Source: Rahnella bonaserana
GTDB lineage: Bacteria > Pseudomonadota > Gammaproteobacteria > Enterobacterales > Enterobacteriaceae
Assembly: GCF_019049675.1 (NCBI RefSeq)
Contig: NZ_JAFMOW010000065.1
Coordinates: forward strand, 186,001 to 250,000
Direction: 5' to 3'
Length of the DNA stretch: 64,000 nt
A program made the translations under genes and the position numbers. Positions within the stretch are counted from its first letter, which is position 1; each line of letters begins with the position of its first letter. The notes below the pieces were generated by a model that made no database searches, was not told where the DNA came from, and saw nothing but the letters and a program-made list of their open reading frames with translations. Positions 17,479 to 26,350 of the stretch are shown here, one piece after another.

Positions 17479-17981
17479 ATTTGCTGTCTTCTTACATCGG
17501 AAAGACCATCGTGCCCGCCAAATTCCTGCGGCGGAACATCCAGCCAGCGGTCTTTACGCGTCGCTTCGTATTCCTGATTGAGCGGATAATAAATCCGGTT
17601 TTCCGGTTTATTGGCTTCACCCACGACCAGCAACCGCACTTCCTCATCCGTGTTATTGATGAAAGTATGGCAAATTCCCGTCCCCTGCGGAAACGCCACG
17701 GCGTCGCCTGCGTTCAGCCGGTGCAATGTGCCGTTGATCCATGCGTCGGGATGCCCTTCCAGCACATACACAAATTCGTCTTCTGCACTTTCCGCATGGG
17801 CATAACAGGTGCGACGGCCGGGTAACAGGCGTTCATGATGAATGCCAATGCGCGTCAGTCCGAGGGCTTTTCCCAGCGGCGCGCCAATCGACATCAGCTC
17901 GTCATCGCCCGGATAATTGCCGTCGTCCGCGCCTTCAAGCTCAGTCCAGTGACGGATAAAATCAGGTCTTTCTGTGCTCAT
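17463..17981 (-). CDS. Cupin-domain protein
   Basis: The 172-residue protein has a single RmlC-like cupin. Motif 1 reads HHERLLPGRRTCYAHAESAEDEFVYVLEG and motif 2 reads GDAVAFPQGTGICHTFINN. His/Glu metal ligands are present in both, though the first His-X-His is altered (YAHAESAEDE). The C-terminal YYPLNQEYEATRKDRWLDVPP is shared with conserved enterobacterial cupins of unknown substrate. GGAGAATAT precedes the ATG. It may be a sugar isomerase-like or dioxygenase-like enzyme, but no reaction can be assigned. Confidence 0.8.
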   Translation of the reverse strand: MSTERPDFIRHWTELEGADDGNYPGDDELMSIGAPLGKALGLTRIGIHHERLLPGRRTCYAHAESAEDEFVYVLEGHPDAWINGTLHRLNAGDAVAFPQGTGICHTFINNTDEEVRLLVVGEANKPENRIYYPLNQEYEATRKDRWLDVPPQEFGGHDGLSDVRRQQIKKPV

Positions 17982-18005
17982 ATATTCTCCGTGTAAGCAT
18001 CAAAC

Positions 18006-18359
18006 TCAGTAAAGTGAAGGAGACTTCTGCTGCACTGAATAAGAACTTTGGGTCTGAACCGTTTGTTTTGGCAAACAGGCGAAGCGGATATGCATCTTTT
18101 CGCCATCATCACTTTCACCGAGCGTCTGGAATTTACCGTTACAGAATTCGAAGATCTTCTTGTAAGTATCCGCACGACGCTGGCGTTCAAGTATCGAAAA
18201 CACTGACGTGGTATAGCTCGCCTCGCCCTGTGCAAAAGATGCATCATAATTTGCAGGCCGGTAAGTTTCAGCCCCCACGGGTTTATCTATCGATGAACAT
18301 CCTGTCAGAACACTCGTCGCTGCAACCGCTGCCATCATCATTATTTTAATATTTTTCAT
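18006..18359 (-). CDS. Small putative lipoprotein
   Basis: The 117-residue protein has a type II signal peptide (MKNIKIMMMAAVAATSVLTGC), with the lipobox VLTGC placing the lipidated cysteine at residue 21. Ser-Ser follows, so it is likely to go to the outer membrane. The mature part is unrecognised: YTTSVFSILERQRRADTYKKIFEFCNGKF suggests a short helical pair, and Cys residues at about 73 and 94 could form a disulfide. It is 24 bases from the cupin gene and may be co-transcribed with it. Confidence 0.75.
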   Translation of the reverse strand: MKNIKIMMMAAVAATSVLTGCSSIDKPVGAETYRPANYDASFAQGEASYTTSVFSILERQRRADTYKKIFEFCNGKFQTLGESDDGEKMHIRFACLPKQTVQTQSSYSVQQKSPSLY

Positions 18360-18443
18360 TTTTTCATCCGGGAAAATACGTACTCAGTCATGTATAGGGT
18401 TCGTCGCCTGTAGCGTTCTTCGCCTATAGCGTAGTCAGTATAG

Positions 18444-19511
18444 TCAGGCGACGGCCTCTGCCCTGCCCGCGCTGCCAATACTGTTTTTACCATTACGTTT
18501 TACATTCACCAGCGCACGTTCCGCTGTTGCCAGCCACTGGTTGTGATTCTCATGATGTTTTGATGTCGCCACCCCAATACTTAGCGAACACTGAAACCCT
18601 TCATCCTGCGATAAACGAATTTCGGACGTTTTCAGCAACAGCCGGTAACCGACGGCGTAGGCTTCTTCTTCAGAAACGCCCGGCAGAATAACCACAAATT
18701 CATCACCACCAAGGATAGCCGGAAAATCATTCAGCCCTGTTTCCTGGCGCAAAATAGCGGAAACAGATCGCAAAACGTAATCTCCAGCTTCACGCCCGAA
18801 CAGATCATTCACCATTTTCAGGTCATCCACGCCCAGCACCATCAGACAGGCCAGGTCATGTTTAGAACGTTCAAATTCCAGCATCAGTCGCCGGTCAAGC
18901 AGCCGGCGGTTGGGTAATCCGAGAAAAGGATCCATCAGCGCCGCTTTCTCCAGCTCGTGCTGTTTATCGCGAAGCTTTCTTGAGATGGAATAATTGGCAG
19001 CGCTGAACGCAATAATATAAATCGTCGAAAGAGGCAATGTCAGCCATAACGTCCGGTCGGTGACGGTGGTATAAAACGTCATCCCCGTAAACGGCCAGCA
19101 AACAATAAATCCGATGCAGTAAAACAGCGCCGCGCGGCGTAATAACTGCCAGCCTCCGGCAGAGAACCGGTCAGCAATGAGAATGGAGGTGATCACCGCC
19201 GAGGGCAGCAAACAAACGCCCATCTGCGCCACCCACGCGCCACCGGCAATGGCATCAAACGCCAGATTTCGAAATTCAGCCTGATTGGGTTGTTTCGAAC
19301 GCTGGGAAATCAGCATCGCGACATGTGGCCAGACAAAGGCATTCAGCGTCAGCAAAGCGATCGCGACCCAGGAAGCCCCCCGTTCCAGAAGTACGGAAAG
19401 GATCGGGAAAAAGCACAGGAACGTGCCCAGCATGCGCATAAAGTACATTCGGCGTAAGAAGCGATCTGAACGCTCGCGAACAAGGCTTTCACCGGGAGAA
19501 TAATATGGCAT
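18444..19511 (-). CDS. MASE2-GGDEF protein with a degenerate active site
   Basis: The 355-residue protein has the same MASE2 membrane module plus GGDEF layout as the cyclase at 1276-2340. GGDEF is intact at residues 268-272. However, the metal-binding Asp that should begin the DxDxFKxxND motif is Gly227 (LGVDDLKMVND), and the I-site RxxD reads GLND at 259-262, without the Arg. In PleD-type enzymes that Asp coordinates magnesium, so activity is doubtful. It may be a GTP or c-di-GMP binding effector, or a weak cyclase. LGLPNRRLLDRRL is the usual domain opening. Confidence 0.87.
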   Translation of the reverse strand: MPYYSPGESLVRERSDRFLRRMYFMRMLGTFLCFFPILSVLLERGASWVAIALLTLNAFVWPHVAMLISQRSKQPNQAEFRNLAFDAIAGGAWVAQMGVCLLPSAVITSILIADRFSAGGWQLLRRAALFYCIGFIVCWPFTGMTFYTTVTDRTLWLTLPLSTIYIIAFSAANYSISRKLRDKQHELEKAALMDPFLGLPNRRLLDRRLMLEFERSKHDLACLMVLGVDDLKMVNDLFGREAGDYVLRSVSAILRQETGLNDFPAILGGDEFVVILPGVSEEEAYAVGYRLLLKTSEIRLSQDEGFQCSLSIGVATSKHHENHNQWLATAERALVNVKRNGKNSIGSAGRAEAVA

Positions 19512-19661
19512 ACCTGAAGCGACTCTTAAGTTGATGTCTATTTATAGTAGTCGAGTTACTTATCAGAGAGCTATAGAAAGCATGGGTTTCAATGGCCCGA
19601 ACAGCGGGGTTTTTAGGCGTAAATAAGAGGCATTGGTCTTTAATCAGAGAATTTAGGTTAA

Positions 19662-19698
19662 AACAAAAAAATCCTGACCGGCAATACCGGACAGGATT
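19662..19698 (-). terminator. Rho-independent terminator
   Basis: Read on the minus strand, AATCCTG...CAGGATT with an inner CCGG/CCGG pairing is followed by seven T residues. It ends the cupin gene at 19744. Confidence 0.85.
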
Positions 19699-19743
19699 AG
19701 CGCGAACGCAGCCAAAAGACGGCGTCCTGAGGGAGGGGGGAAA

Positions 19744-20151
19744 TTATTTTGAGTACTGGCTGTCAGTCACTTTTTCGAGCCACTCAACCGGGCTGCCGTT
19801 CAGGGATTCGGCAATCGCGATGTGAGTCATGGAATTTTCGGGAGTGGCACCGTGCCAGTGTTTTACGCCTTCCGGGATCCACACGATATCGCCGACGTTC
19901 ATCTCGCGGATTTCGCCGCCTTCTTCCTGCAACCAGCCACGCCCCTGCGTGATAATCAGCGTCTGGCCCAGCGGATGCGTGTGCCAGGCAGTACGCGCAC
20001 CTGGCTCGAAGGTCACGGTGGCACCGCCGACGCGGGCGGATCCTGTGCCGCTGAAAGGTGAGTCGATACGCACTTTACCGGTGAAGTAATTCTCCGGACC
20101 ATTTTGTGATGGCACAGAACCGCTTTGGGTGATTTTCATTTTATCAGTCAT
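19744..20151 (-). CDS. Small cupin resembling metal-dependent hydroxynitrile lyases
   Basis: The 135-residue single-domain cupin carries metal ligands His57, His59 and Gln63 (WHTHPLGQ) and His98 (KHWHG). The same four positions, offset by four, bind manganese in the Granulicella cupin hydroxynitrile lyase. The shared stretches [23 protein letters not shown] and HWHGATP, and the ending VTDSQY, are very similar. The natural reaction in enterobacteria is not known and need not be cyanohydrin cleavage. I chose the ATG at 20151, which has GGAGAATGAA upstream. Confidence 0.85.
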   Translation of the reverse strand: MTDKMKITQSGSVPSQNGPENYFTGKVRIDSPFSGTGSARVGGATVTFEPGARTAWHTHPLGQTLIITQGRGWLQEEGGEIREMNVGDIVWIPEGVKHWHGATPENSMTHIAIAESLNGSPVEWLEKVTDSQYSK

Positions 20152-20324
20152 TTCATTCTCCGCTTCGGCACAGACTGTCGCTGGCCATTTCATTGTAAGC
20201 TAACAATATCGCCGTTGGCGGGAAGCATCCAGAGGGCTAAACCTGAATGACGTTATGAATTCTATTCATGAATGACGTGACTTCTTCTGGCAAAAAATAC
20301 AACGGGAGAGCATGAAGCAACCCA

Positions 20325-20984
20325 TTAATATCGTGAAGGAATTCGGTTAATCGTTTTCAGAATGCCTTTTTCCATACCAATGTAACCGCCCGCTTTCAGC
20401 TGTGCGAGAATTTTCATGATGGTACTGCGCGAAAGAAAAGTACGGTTCATCACATACGAAGCAACGGTGATATTATTCCTCACGTCCTCCGGTTCATACA
20501 TCAGCTCATACAGCTGATAACAAATAATTTCATATGACGACAGCGCACAAATCTTGGCGCAGTGGTCATAAACCCGTGTGGCGGTATAAATCAAGAGTTG
20601 CGCAAGACTGCGCCACAGATTACACGCCGAAATAATCTGATTCGCCTGCTCGACAGGGAGCACGCTAACCTGAGAATGTTCATGGATACGGATAAAAAGA
20701 TAATCCGGATCAGTGTATTGTGTACTTATTCCAAATACATACGGCGCGGATTCAGAATTTAAGACCATCCCATCCACTTTACGGTGCAGCATCACGCTGC
20801 CGCTGTGTAATAAGAAGCAATTCTTTTCTTTATCCGCAGAATAACTCAGTGAATCCCTGACATTCGTTTGGAGTATTTTTGAGTCTGGGGAGAGATGCTC
20901 GATTAATATCTCTATCTCTTTCAAAGGCTTCTTGTCTCTGACACTGTAATTATCTGTAAAAAAAGGCTTTATATCTCGGTGCAC
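20325..20984 (-). CDS. IprA-like winged-helix regulator, left copy
   Basis: The 219-residue protein combines a CRP-like cyclic-nucleotide-fold N-terminus (without obvious ligand residues) and an IprA-type winged helix at the C-terminus (TFLSRSTIMKILAQLKAGGY, ending INRIPSRY). E. coli IprA (YaiV) ends in the same pattern. It starts with GTG preceded by GGAGGGA. It is divergent from the fimbrial operon and 365 bases from its first gene. A second copy sits at the operon's other end. It is probably a fimbrial regulator, by position only. Confidence 0.83.
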   Translation of the reverse strand: MHRDIKPFFTDNYSVRDKKPLKEIEILIEHLSPDSKILQTNVRDSLSYSADKEKNCFLLHSGSVMLHRKVDGMVLNSESAPYVFGISTQYTDPDYLFIRIHEHSQVSVLPVEQANQIISACNLWRSLAQLLIYTATRVYDHCAKICALSSYEIICYQLYELMYEPEDVRNNITVASYVMNRTFLSRSTIMKILAQLKAGGYIGMEKGILKTINRIPSRY

Positions 20985-21074
20985 GTGATTCCCTCCACGA
21001 ATTTCCAGTAATGCTAGGATTTTTCTTGCGAAAGGATTATGCGAAAACCCGTTAAATTATAAAGTTATTTGTGG

Positions 21075-21088
21075 GTGTAAAATTACAC
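21075..21088. promoter_or_regulatory. Perfect 14-base palindromic site upstream of the fimbrial operon
   Basis: GTGTAA-AA-TTACAC lies in the AT-rich space between the divergent IprA-like gene and the pilin gene. It is a candidate operator for the flanking regulators. The remainder of 20985-21349 is AT-rich and no invertible-element repeats of the fim-switch kind were seen. Confidence 0.4.
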
Positions 21089-21349
21089 TCATAATTTTCT
21101 TGAATAGTTCCTCACATTTCAATCAAAATCATGGTTAGCAACCGCAGTCATAACGCTACCCGCACCGATTATACCTTAGCGTTTTAGTACGTTATTTATA
21201 TCTCAGCGGCGATTATTTATGGCGGCCGGCATTGCAAAAAAAAACATAACACATCATGGACACTTTGAATTTCAAAGCGGTGGGATTTATTTATCTTAAA
21301 TTCAACCTTTTATTTTCAGAGTCAGATTCATTCATTTAAAGGAATTATT

Positions 21350-21877
21350 ATGAAAAAGAATTTAATCAGTCTTGCTGTTATTACTACCGCTGTTTTTTGG
21401 GGTGCTTCAGCAATGGCGACAAGCGGCCAGGTGAACTTTACGGGTGAAATTGTCGACGCAGGTTGCAATATCGTAAATACCCCAAGCTCTCCGCTGAATG
21501 TCGTCATGGGTCAGGTGGCCAAAAGTGAATTTACCGGTACCGGTTCTACCGCTGCGCCGACCAAATTCACTCTGGTGTTAACCAACTGCCCGGCAACTGT
21601 CTCTATGGCAAAGATTAAATTTGACGGTTCCAGTGTGAATGGCGATACCAGCCTGCTTGCACTGACTCAGGAATCAGGGGTCGCGCAAAACGTGGCGATT
21701 CAGTTGACCGATGACAACAACACTGTTGTGCCACTGTTTACTGAAACCAAGACGTATATGCTGACAGATACTCAGGACAACAATCTGGAGTTCATAGCGC
21801 GTTACATCGCTACGTCCGACACTGTTAACCCGGGCCCTGCCAACTCCGTCGCGAATTTCTCTGTGATTTACAACTGA
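21350..21877 (+). CDS. Major fimbrial subunit (type 1-like pilin)
   Basis: The 175-residue secreted pilin has a signal peptide ending ASAMA. The mature part, TSGQVNFTGEIVDAGCNI, shows the N-terminal donor strand and first conserved Cys; the second is in LTNCPATVS. The C-terminal VNPGPANSVANFSVIYN carries the beta-zipper with the penultimate aromatic recognised by the chaperone. AAAGGAATTATT precedes the ATG. It is the first gene of the operon and is followed by two stem-loops, which would favour its higher expression. Confidence 0.93.
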   Translation: MKKNLISLAVITTAVFWGASAMATSGQVNFTGEIVDAGCNIVNTPSSPLNVVMGQVAKSEFTGTGSTAAPTKFTLVLTNCPATVSMAKIKFDGSSVNGDTSLLALTQESGVAQNVAIQLTDDNNTVVPLFTETKTYMLTDTQDNNLEFIARYIATSDTVNPGPANSVANFSVIYN

Positions 21878-21883
21878 TCCTTC

Positions 21884-21936
21884 GTCGCCTTTCACCGGGC
21901 GACTGGGTTTTACTGGCCGGCAGACACTGCCGGCCA
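21884..21936 (+). terminator. Two intercistronic stem-loops after the pilin gene
   Basis: GTCGCC/GGCGAC (21884-21903) and a 9-bp perfect stem TGGCCGGCA/TGCCGGCCA (21914-21936) lie between pilin and chaperone. The second is followed by TTATTTATT. They probably act as a partial terminator and 3'-end stabiliser that sets the pilin-to-assembly-protein ratio. Confidence 0.65.
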
Positions 21937-21963
21937 TTATTTATTCGTTAGCGGAAATGATTT

Positions 21964-22641
21964 ATGAAAATGTTCCCATGCACATTACTGGCTGTAGCCC
22001 TGGTTTGCGCCACATCAGCACAGGCCGGGGTCGTCGTCGGCGGCACGCGTCTGATCTATGACGGCGGGAAGAAGGAAGCTTCACTGAGCGTCAGTAATCC
22101 GGATACAAAATCTTACCTGATCCAGACCTGGGTAGAGCCCGCCGGTACGGGCGCTGAGAAAGCTCCTTTTATGGTCACGCCGCCGCTGTTCCGCCTCGAC
22201 AGCGGGCAACAGAACGTTCTTCGCGTTGTTCAGGCCGGCAGCACTCTGTCGTCTGATAAAGAATCTCTGTACTGGATGAATATCAAATCCATTCCTTCGA
22301 CTGAAAACAATGATCACCAGAATACATTGCAGATTGCGTTGAAGACCCGCATCAAGCTGATCTACCGGCCAAAAGGCGTGACGGGCGTACCAGAAGCCGT
22401 AACCGAAAAGCTTCACTGGCAGCGTAACGGCAGTACTTTGCAGGTCACCAATCCGACGCCGTTTTACATGAACTTTATGCAGGTGAAAGTCGGCGGGAAA
22501 GACGTGAAGGATGTGACATTTGTCGCGCCTGGTGGCACTGCCAGTTTCGCTCTGCCCGCTGGCGCTAATGCAGGCAGCGTCAGCTGGAAGATCATCAGTG
22601 ATTACGGCGGCATCGGTAATGAGCATAGTGCAGCCCTGTAA
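21964..22641 (+). CDS. Periplasmic fimbrial chaperone
   Basis: PapD/FimC-like chaperone of 225 residues that donates a strand to pilin subunits and delivers them to the usher. A signal peptide ending AQA is followed by GVVVGGTRLIYDGGKKEASLSVSN, with the conserved Arg of the subunit-binding cleft. The second is TRIKLIYRP with the conserved Lys/Arg. The middle segment SLYWMNIKSIP is the family signature. The FG1 loop length places it with the FGS (short-loop) chaperones that build rod-like fimbriae. It is the second gene of the operon. Confidence 0.95.
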   Translation: MKMFPCTLLAVALVCATSAQAGVVVGGTRLIYDGGKKEASLSVSNPDTKSYLIQTWVEPAGTGAEKAPFMVTPPLFRLDSGQQNVLRVVQAGSTLSSDKESLYWMNIKSIPSTENNDHQNTLQIALKTRIKLIYRPKGVTGVPEAVTEKLHWQRNGSTLQVTNPTPFYMNFMQVKVGGKDVKDVTFVAPGGTASFALPAGANAGSVSWKIISDYGGIGNEHSAAL

Positions 22642-22742
22642 TTCACTTTTGGAAAATATGTCAGAAAAGAACACCTGCGGTTGAGCATAAAAATGAAGCC
22701 AGGAGGAGACGCCGCCACTCCTTCCGGGTGTGGAAAACACGG

Positions 22743-25325
22743 ATGAATCGCCAAAAACAACACGGAAAGTCTTCATTTTCCCGGCCTCTGAGCAGACTCG
22801 CCTGCCTGATCGCCAGCCAGCTGGCACTTTGCGCAGGGACATCGTTTGCCGTTCAGGCGGGTGAGACCTTTAACCCGGCATTGCTTGAAATAGAAAGCCC
22901 GGGTCAGGGCAGCACCGACCTGTCGGTGTTTGAAACAGGCTCAGGTCAGTTACCCGGTACCTATCGCGTTGACATTTATCTCAACAATGAATTGCAGGAT
23001 ACCCGGGACGTTGTATTTCATACGCAGAAAATGGCCGACGGCTCCACGGTTCTGGCGCCCTGCCTGACCCTCGCGCAGCTGGAAGAAATGGGCATCAAAA
23101 TTCAGCTGTTCCCTGAGCTGGGTAACGCGCAGACGCCTTGCGTCAATCTTGATGCCATCCCGCAGGGGAAAGCCGAATTTCGCTTCAGTGCGCAGCAATT
23201 ATTACTCAGCGTACCGCAGGCGGCGATAGCGCAGAAAGCCCGCGGAAATGTCCCTGAAAGCCAGTGGGATAACGGGATTAGCGCCGCATTGCTCAATTAC
23301 AACCTGAGCGGAGCGGATAACTCTGCACGCAGCAATACCGGTACCAACAGCAGTACGCAGTACGCAAATTTGCGTCCGGGTCTGAATATCGGCCCGTGGC
23401 GGCTGCGTAATTACACCACCTGGGAACATGACGGCAGCGGAAAAGATAAATGGGCTACCGTTTATACCTACGCCATGCGCAGCATTATTTCGCTGAAAAG
23501 TCAGATGACGATCGGTGACAGTTCCTCGCCCGGCGACATCTTCGACAGCGTGCCGTTTCGCGGCGTGCAACTGGCATCCGACGATGACATGTTGCCAGAA
23601 AGCTTGAAAGGGTACGCACCCGTGGTCAGGGGGATTGCACGCACCAATGCGCAGGTCATCGTGCGCCAAAACGGCTATGTGATTTATCAAGGTTACGTTT
23701 CGCCAGGGGCATTTGAAATCGCCGATATGTTCCCGACCGGTGGCTCCGGGGATTTATACGTGACCGTTAAAGAAGCCGATGGCAGCGAGCAGTTGCTGGT
23801 GGTGCCCTTCGCCTCTCTGCCGGTGTTACAGCGTGAAGGCCGCCTGAAATACAGTCTGACCGGCGGACAATATCGTGCGTACGACAACAATGTTGACGCG
23901 ACACCTTTCGGTCAGGGGACCGCTATTTATGGTCTGCCTCATGGTCTGACAGCCTACGGCGGCAGCCAGTTTTCCAGTCACTATCAGTCGGTGACGCTGG
24001 GCGTGGGTAAGAATCTGGGCGACTTCGGCGCCTTTTCATCTGATCTGACGCATGCATGGTCAGCGATGGAAAATCAGCCCCATAACAGTGGTCAGTCATG
24101 GCGGGTGCGCTACAGCAAAAACATCATACAGACTGGCACTAACTTCGCGATTGCCGGCTACCGCTACTCCACTGATGGCTATTACAACCTGCAGGAAGTG
24201 ATGGATACATGGCGGGACCAGAATGCTGAACCGCCTGCCGGTCGGCGCCGTAATCGCAGCGAAATGACCATGAGTCAAAACCTTTGGCAGGGTGCCGGGT
24301 CGTTTTCTCTGAACTGGATAAGCGAGAATTACTGGAACAGCGGGCGTTCCATGCGCTCAGTCGGGCTCGGCTATAACAACAGCTGGCGCGGGATCAGTTA
24401 CGGGCTCAACTACAGCTTTAACGAAAATGCCAGCAGCGGCGGTAACGGCAGCACCGACGGAAAACGCATTTACGATCGGGATCGCATCATCGGATTTAAT
24501 ATCAGCGTGCCGTTGAGTTTATTCGAGGCCCCGGTTTACGCCAGTTACAGCTTTAACACCAGCAAACAGGGAAATACCACGCATACCGTCGGGCTTAACG
24601 GTTCAGCGCTTACCACCAATAATCTTAACTGGAACGTGCAGGAAGGCTACGGCAGCCAGGGCACGGGAAACAGCGGAAATATGAACGCCGATTACCGGGG
24701 AACCTACGGGGAAGTGGCCGCGGGTTATGCCTATGACCAGAACAGTCGCCGCCTGAACTATGGTATTCAGGGCGGCATTTTGGCTCATGAAAATGGGGTC
24801 ACGCTGGGCCAGCCAATGGGCGAAACCCTTGCGCTGGTTCAGGCCTCCGGTGCCAGCGGTGTCAGTATCAGCAATCAGCCCGGTGTAAAAACCGACTGGC
24901 GCGGTTACGCCATTGTTCCCTACAGCAGTCCGTACCGTAAGAATCTGGTGCAACTGGACACTGAAACATTGCCTGACGATGTTGAACTGCCTCAGACCAC
25001 GCAGACGGTGATCCCGACCCGCGGCGCGGTCGTACGTGCACGTTTTGCGGCAAGCGTGGGCCTGCGCATGATGATGACATTGCAGCGCCAGAACGGCTCG
25101 CCGGTACCTTTCGGTGCCACGGTCAGCGATACAGCGCAGAAAACCGCGCAGGGCTTTATTGTCGGCGACGCCGGACAGGTCTATCTGACCGGCATGGCGG
25201 AAAGCGGTTCGCTGTGGGTTAAATGGGGGAACTCTCCCGCTGAACAGTGTGCCGTGCATTACAGCCTGGCAAAACAAACGACAGACCAGACAGGCATTCA
25301 GATGCTGGACGCGAAATGCGGGTAA
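22743..25325 (+). CDS. Fimbrial outer-membrane usher
   Basis: FimD/PapC-type pore and assembly platform of about 860 residues. The signal peptide ends in the region GTSFAVQA. The N-terminal domain opens with FNPALLEIE and contains GTYRVDIYLNNE and DVVFH, followed by the 24-strand barrel with the plug (PESLKGYAPVVRGIARTNAQV...GDLYVTVKEADGS), and two C-terminal domains (VPTRGAVVRA region and SPVPFGATV). The last domain retains its Cys pair. I chose the ATG at 22743; an in-frame GTG at 22728 is also possible and would add five residues. Confidence 0.95.
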   Translation: MNRQKQHGKSSFSRPLSRLACLIASQLALCAGTSFAVQAGETFNPALLEIESPGQGSTDLSVFETGSGQLPGTYRVDIYLNNELQDTRDVVFHTQKMADGSTVLAPCLTLAQLEEMGIKIQLFPELGNAQTPCVNLDAIPQGKAEFRFSAQQLLLSVPQAAIAQKARGNVPESQWDNGISAALLNYNLSGADNSARSNTGTNSSTQYANLRPGLNIGPWRLRNYTTWEHDGSGKDKWATVYTYAMRSIISLKSQMTIGDSSSPGDIFDSVPFRGVQLASDDDMLPESLKGYAPVVRGIARTNAQVIVRQNGYVIYQGYVSPGAFEIADMFPTGGSGDLYVTVKEADGSEQLLVVPFASLPVLQREGRLKYSLTGGQYRAYDNNVDATPFGQGTAIYGLPHGLTAYGGSQFSSHYQSVTLGVGKNLGDFGAFSSDLTHAWSAMENQPHNSGQSWRVRYSKNIIQTGTNFAIAGYRYSTDGYYNLQEVMDTWRDQNAEPPAGRRRNRSEMTMSQNLWQGAGSFSLNWISENYWNSGRSMRSVGLGYNNSWRGISYGLNYSFNENASSGGNGSTDGKRIYDRDRIIGFNISVPLSLFEAPVYASYSFNTSKQGNTTHTVGLNGSALTTNNLNWNVQEGYGSQGTGNSGNMNADYRGTYGEVAAGYAYDQNSRRLNYGIQGGILAHENGVTLGQPMGETLALVQASGASGVSISNQPGVKTDWRGYAIVPYSSPYRKNLVQLDTETLPDDVELPQTTQTVIPTRGAVVRARFAASVGLRMMMTLQRQNGSPVPFGATVSDTAQKTAQGFIVGDAGQVYLTGMAESGSLWVKWGNSPAEQCAVHYSLAKQTTDQTGIQMLDAKCG

Positions 25326-25339
25326 GGGGAAAGATACCG

Positions 25340-26350
25340 ATGATGACGATAGTAAAAAAAATAGTGATGCTGGGCTGTTTACTCGCCGGGCTGAGTTTTC
25401 TTTCACCTGCTGCACTGGCAGCCAATACCGGTTGCACAAGCTCGCCGGATGTTCCGGCTGTTGCGTCTCTCGGCAATATCGCGGTTGATGCCAGTTTACC
25501 CGTCGGATCACTCATTCCCGGCTCGGGGAAAATGTTCACGTTTAACGGCAACTGTGCGGCTATCAGCGGCGTTCCTCAGGGGGCGATCATTATTACCTGT
25601 TATTACGGCAGCGGGACGGAAATCAGCGGCATGCCGGGCGTTTATAATACCGGCGTCAGCGGGATTGGCGTTACGCTGGTCAACTCCGCCGGGCAACGAG
25701 TCGTGGGCGGCGGCGCAAACTGTGATACCCGCAATACGCCGCTGGGATATATTTCCAACACAGCCGGAAAAACATTTTCTGTCAACATAACCCTGGCGCT
25801 GGTTAAAACCGCTGCCACCATCGGCACCGGTTCACTTAACCAGTCGCAGACTAACTTCGGTATCGGCATGTATAACACAGGCTGGGGTCTGGGCAGTTCG
25901 ACCGACAGCTCAGTTTCTTACTCGGGGAATATTATCTATCGCAGCGTTTCCTGTTCAACGGGAAGTACTGTCCCCGTTCCGCTGGGCGATATTCCGGTGA
26001 GTGCCTTTTCCGGCCCGGGTTCTACCGCAGGCGACAGAAACTTCCTCATCCCGGTAACCTGCGATAATCCGGTCAATATCGCCATGAGCATGAGTTCCCC
26101 TGCTTATGTTTCAAAACCTAACGGAGTGATGGCCATCAACAGCGGTACAAACAATGCGACAGGCATTGGTGTACAAATGCTTTTCAATAATATGCCGGTG
26201 ACTTTTGATAATTATTTTCAGGCTGGCGCTGTTTCAAATTCAGGCGGCACGCTAAACGCGGCATTTACTGCCCGCTATTATCAGTTCTCAGATACGGTGA
26301 TCCCGGGACAAGCCAATGCCTCCGCCACTGTCACACTGGCGTATCAATAA
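25340..26350 (+). CDS. Putative fimbrial tip adhesin
   Basis: The 336-residue secreted protein has a signal peptide (VMLGCLLAGLSFLSPAALA) and two domains. Residues about 27-185 form a unique N-terminal domain with several Cys residues (NTGCTSS, FNGNCAAIS, ITCYYG, GANCDTR). A pilin-like C-terminal domain of about 150 residues ends with QANASATVTLAYQ, the chaperone-recognised strand. This two-domain layout and its position after the usher mark it as the adhesin. The frame extends upstream into the usher gene, but AAGGGGAAAG precedes the ATG at 25340. The receptor is unknown. The last base is shared with the next gene. Confidence 0.87.
   Translation: MMTIVKKIVMLGCLLAGLSFLSPAALAANTGCTSSPDVPAVASLGNIAVDASLPVGSLIPGSGKMFTFNGNCAAISGVPQGAIIITCYYGSGTEISGMPGVYNTGVSGIGVTLVNSAGQRVVGGGANCDTRNTPLGYISNTAGKTFSVNITLALVKTAATIGTGSLNQSQTNFGIGMYNTGWGLGSSTDSSVSYSGNIIYRSVSCSTGSTVPVPLGDIPVSAFSGPGSTAGDRNFLIPVTCDNPVNIAMSMSSPAYVSKPNGVMAINSGTNNATGIGVQMLFNNMPVTFDNYFQAGAVSNSGGTLNAAFTARYYQFSDTVIPGQANASATVTLAYQ

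Noticed and set aside
20985-21349. Invertible fim-switch-type element
   Set aside because: No pair of inverted repeats flanking a promoter and no recombinase gene were found.
22081-22842. Antisense open frame opposite the chaperone gene
   Set aside because: It mirrors the coding bias of the chaperone and usher genes and has no recognisable protein features.
25247-25339. Upstream extension of the tip adhesin into the usher gene
   Set aside because: The signal peptide starts at 25340 with a good ribosome site. The extra residues are hydrophilic and would mask export.
24603-25511. Long antisense open frame (302 codons) opposite the usher gene
   Set aside because: It lies wholly opposite the usher and adhesin start, which have clear protein homology. 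It has no ribosome site and no family motif.
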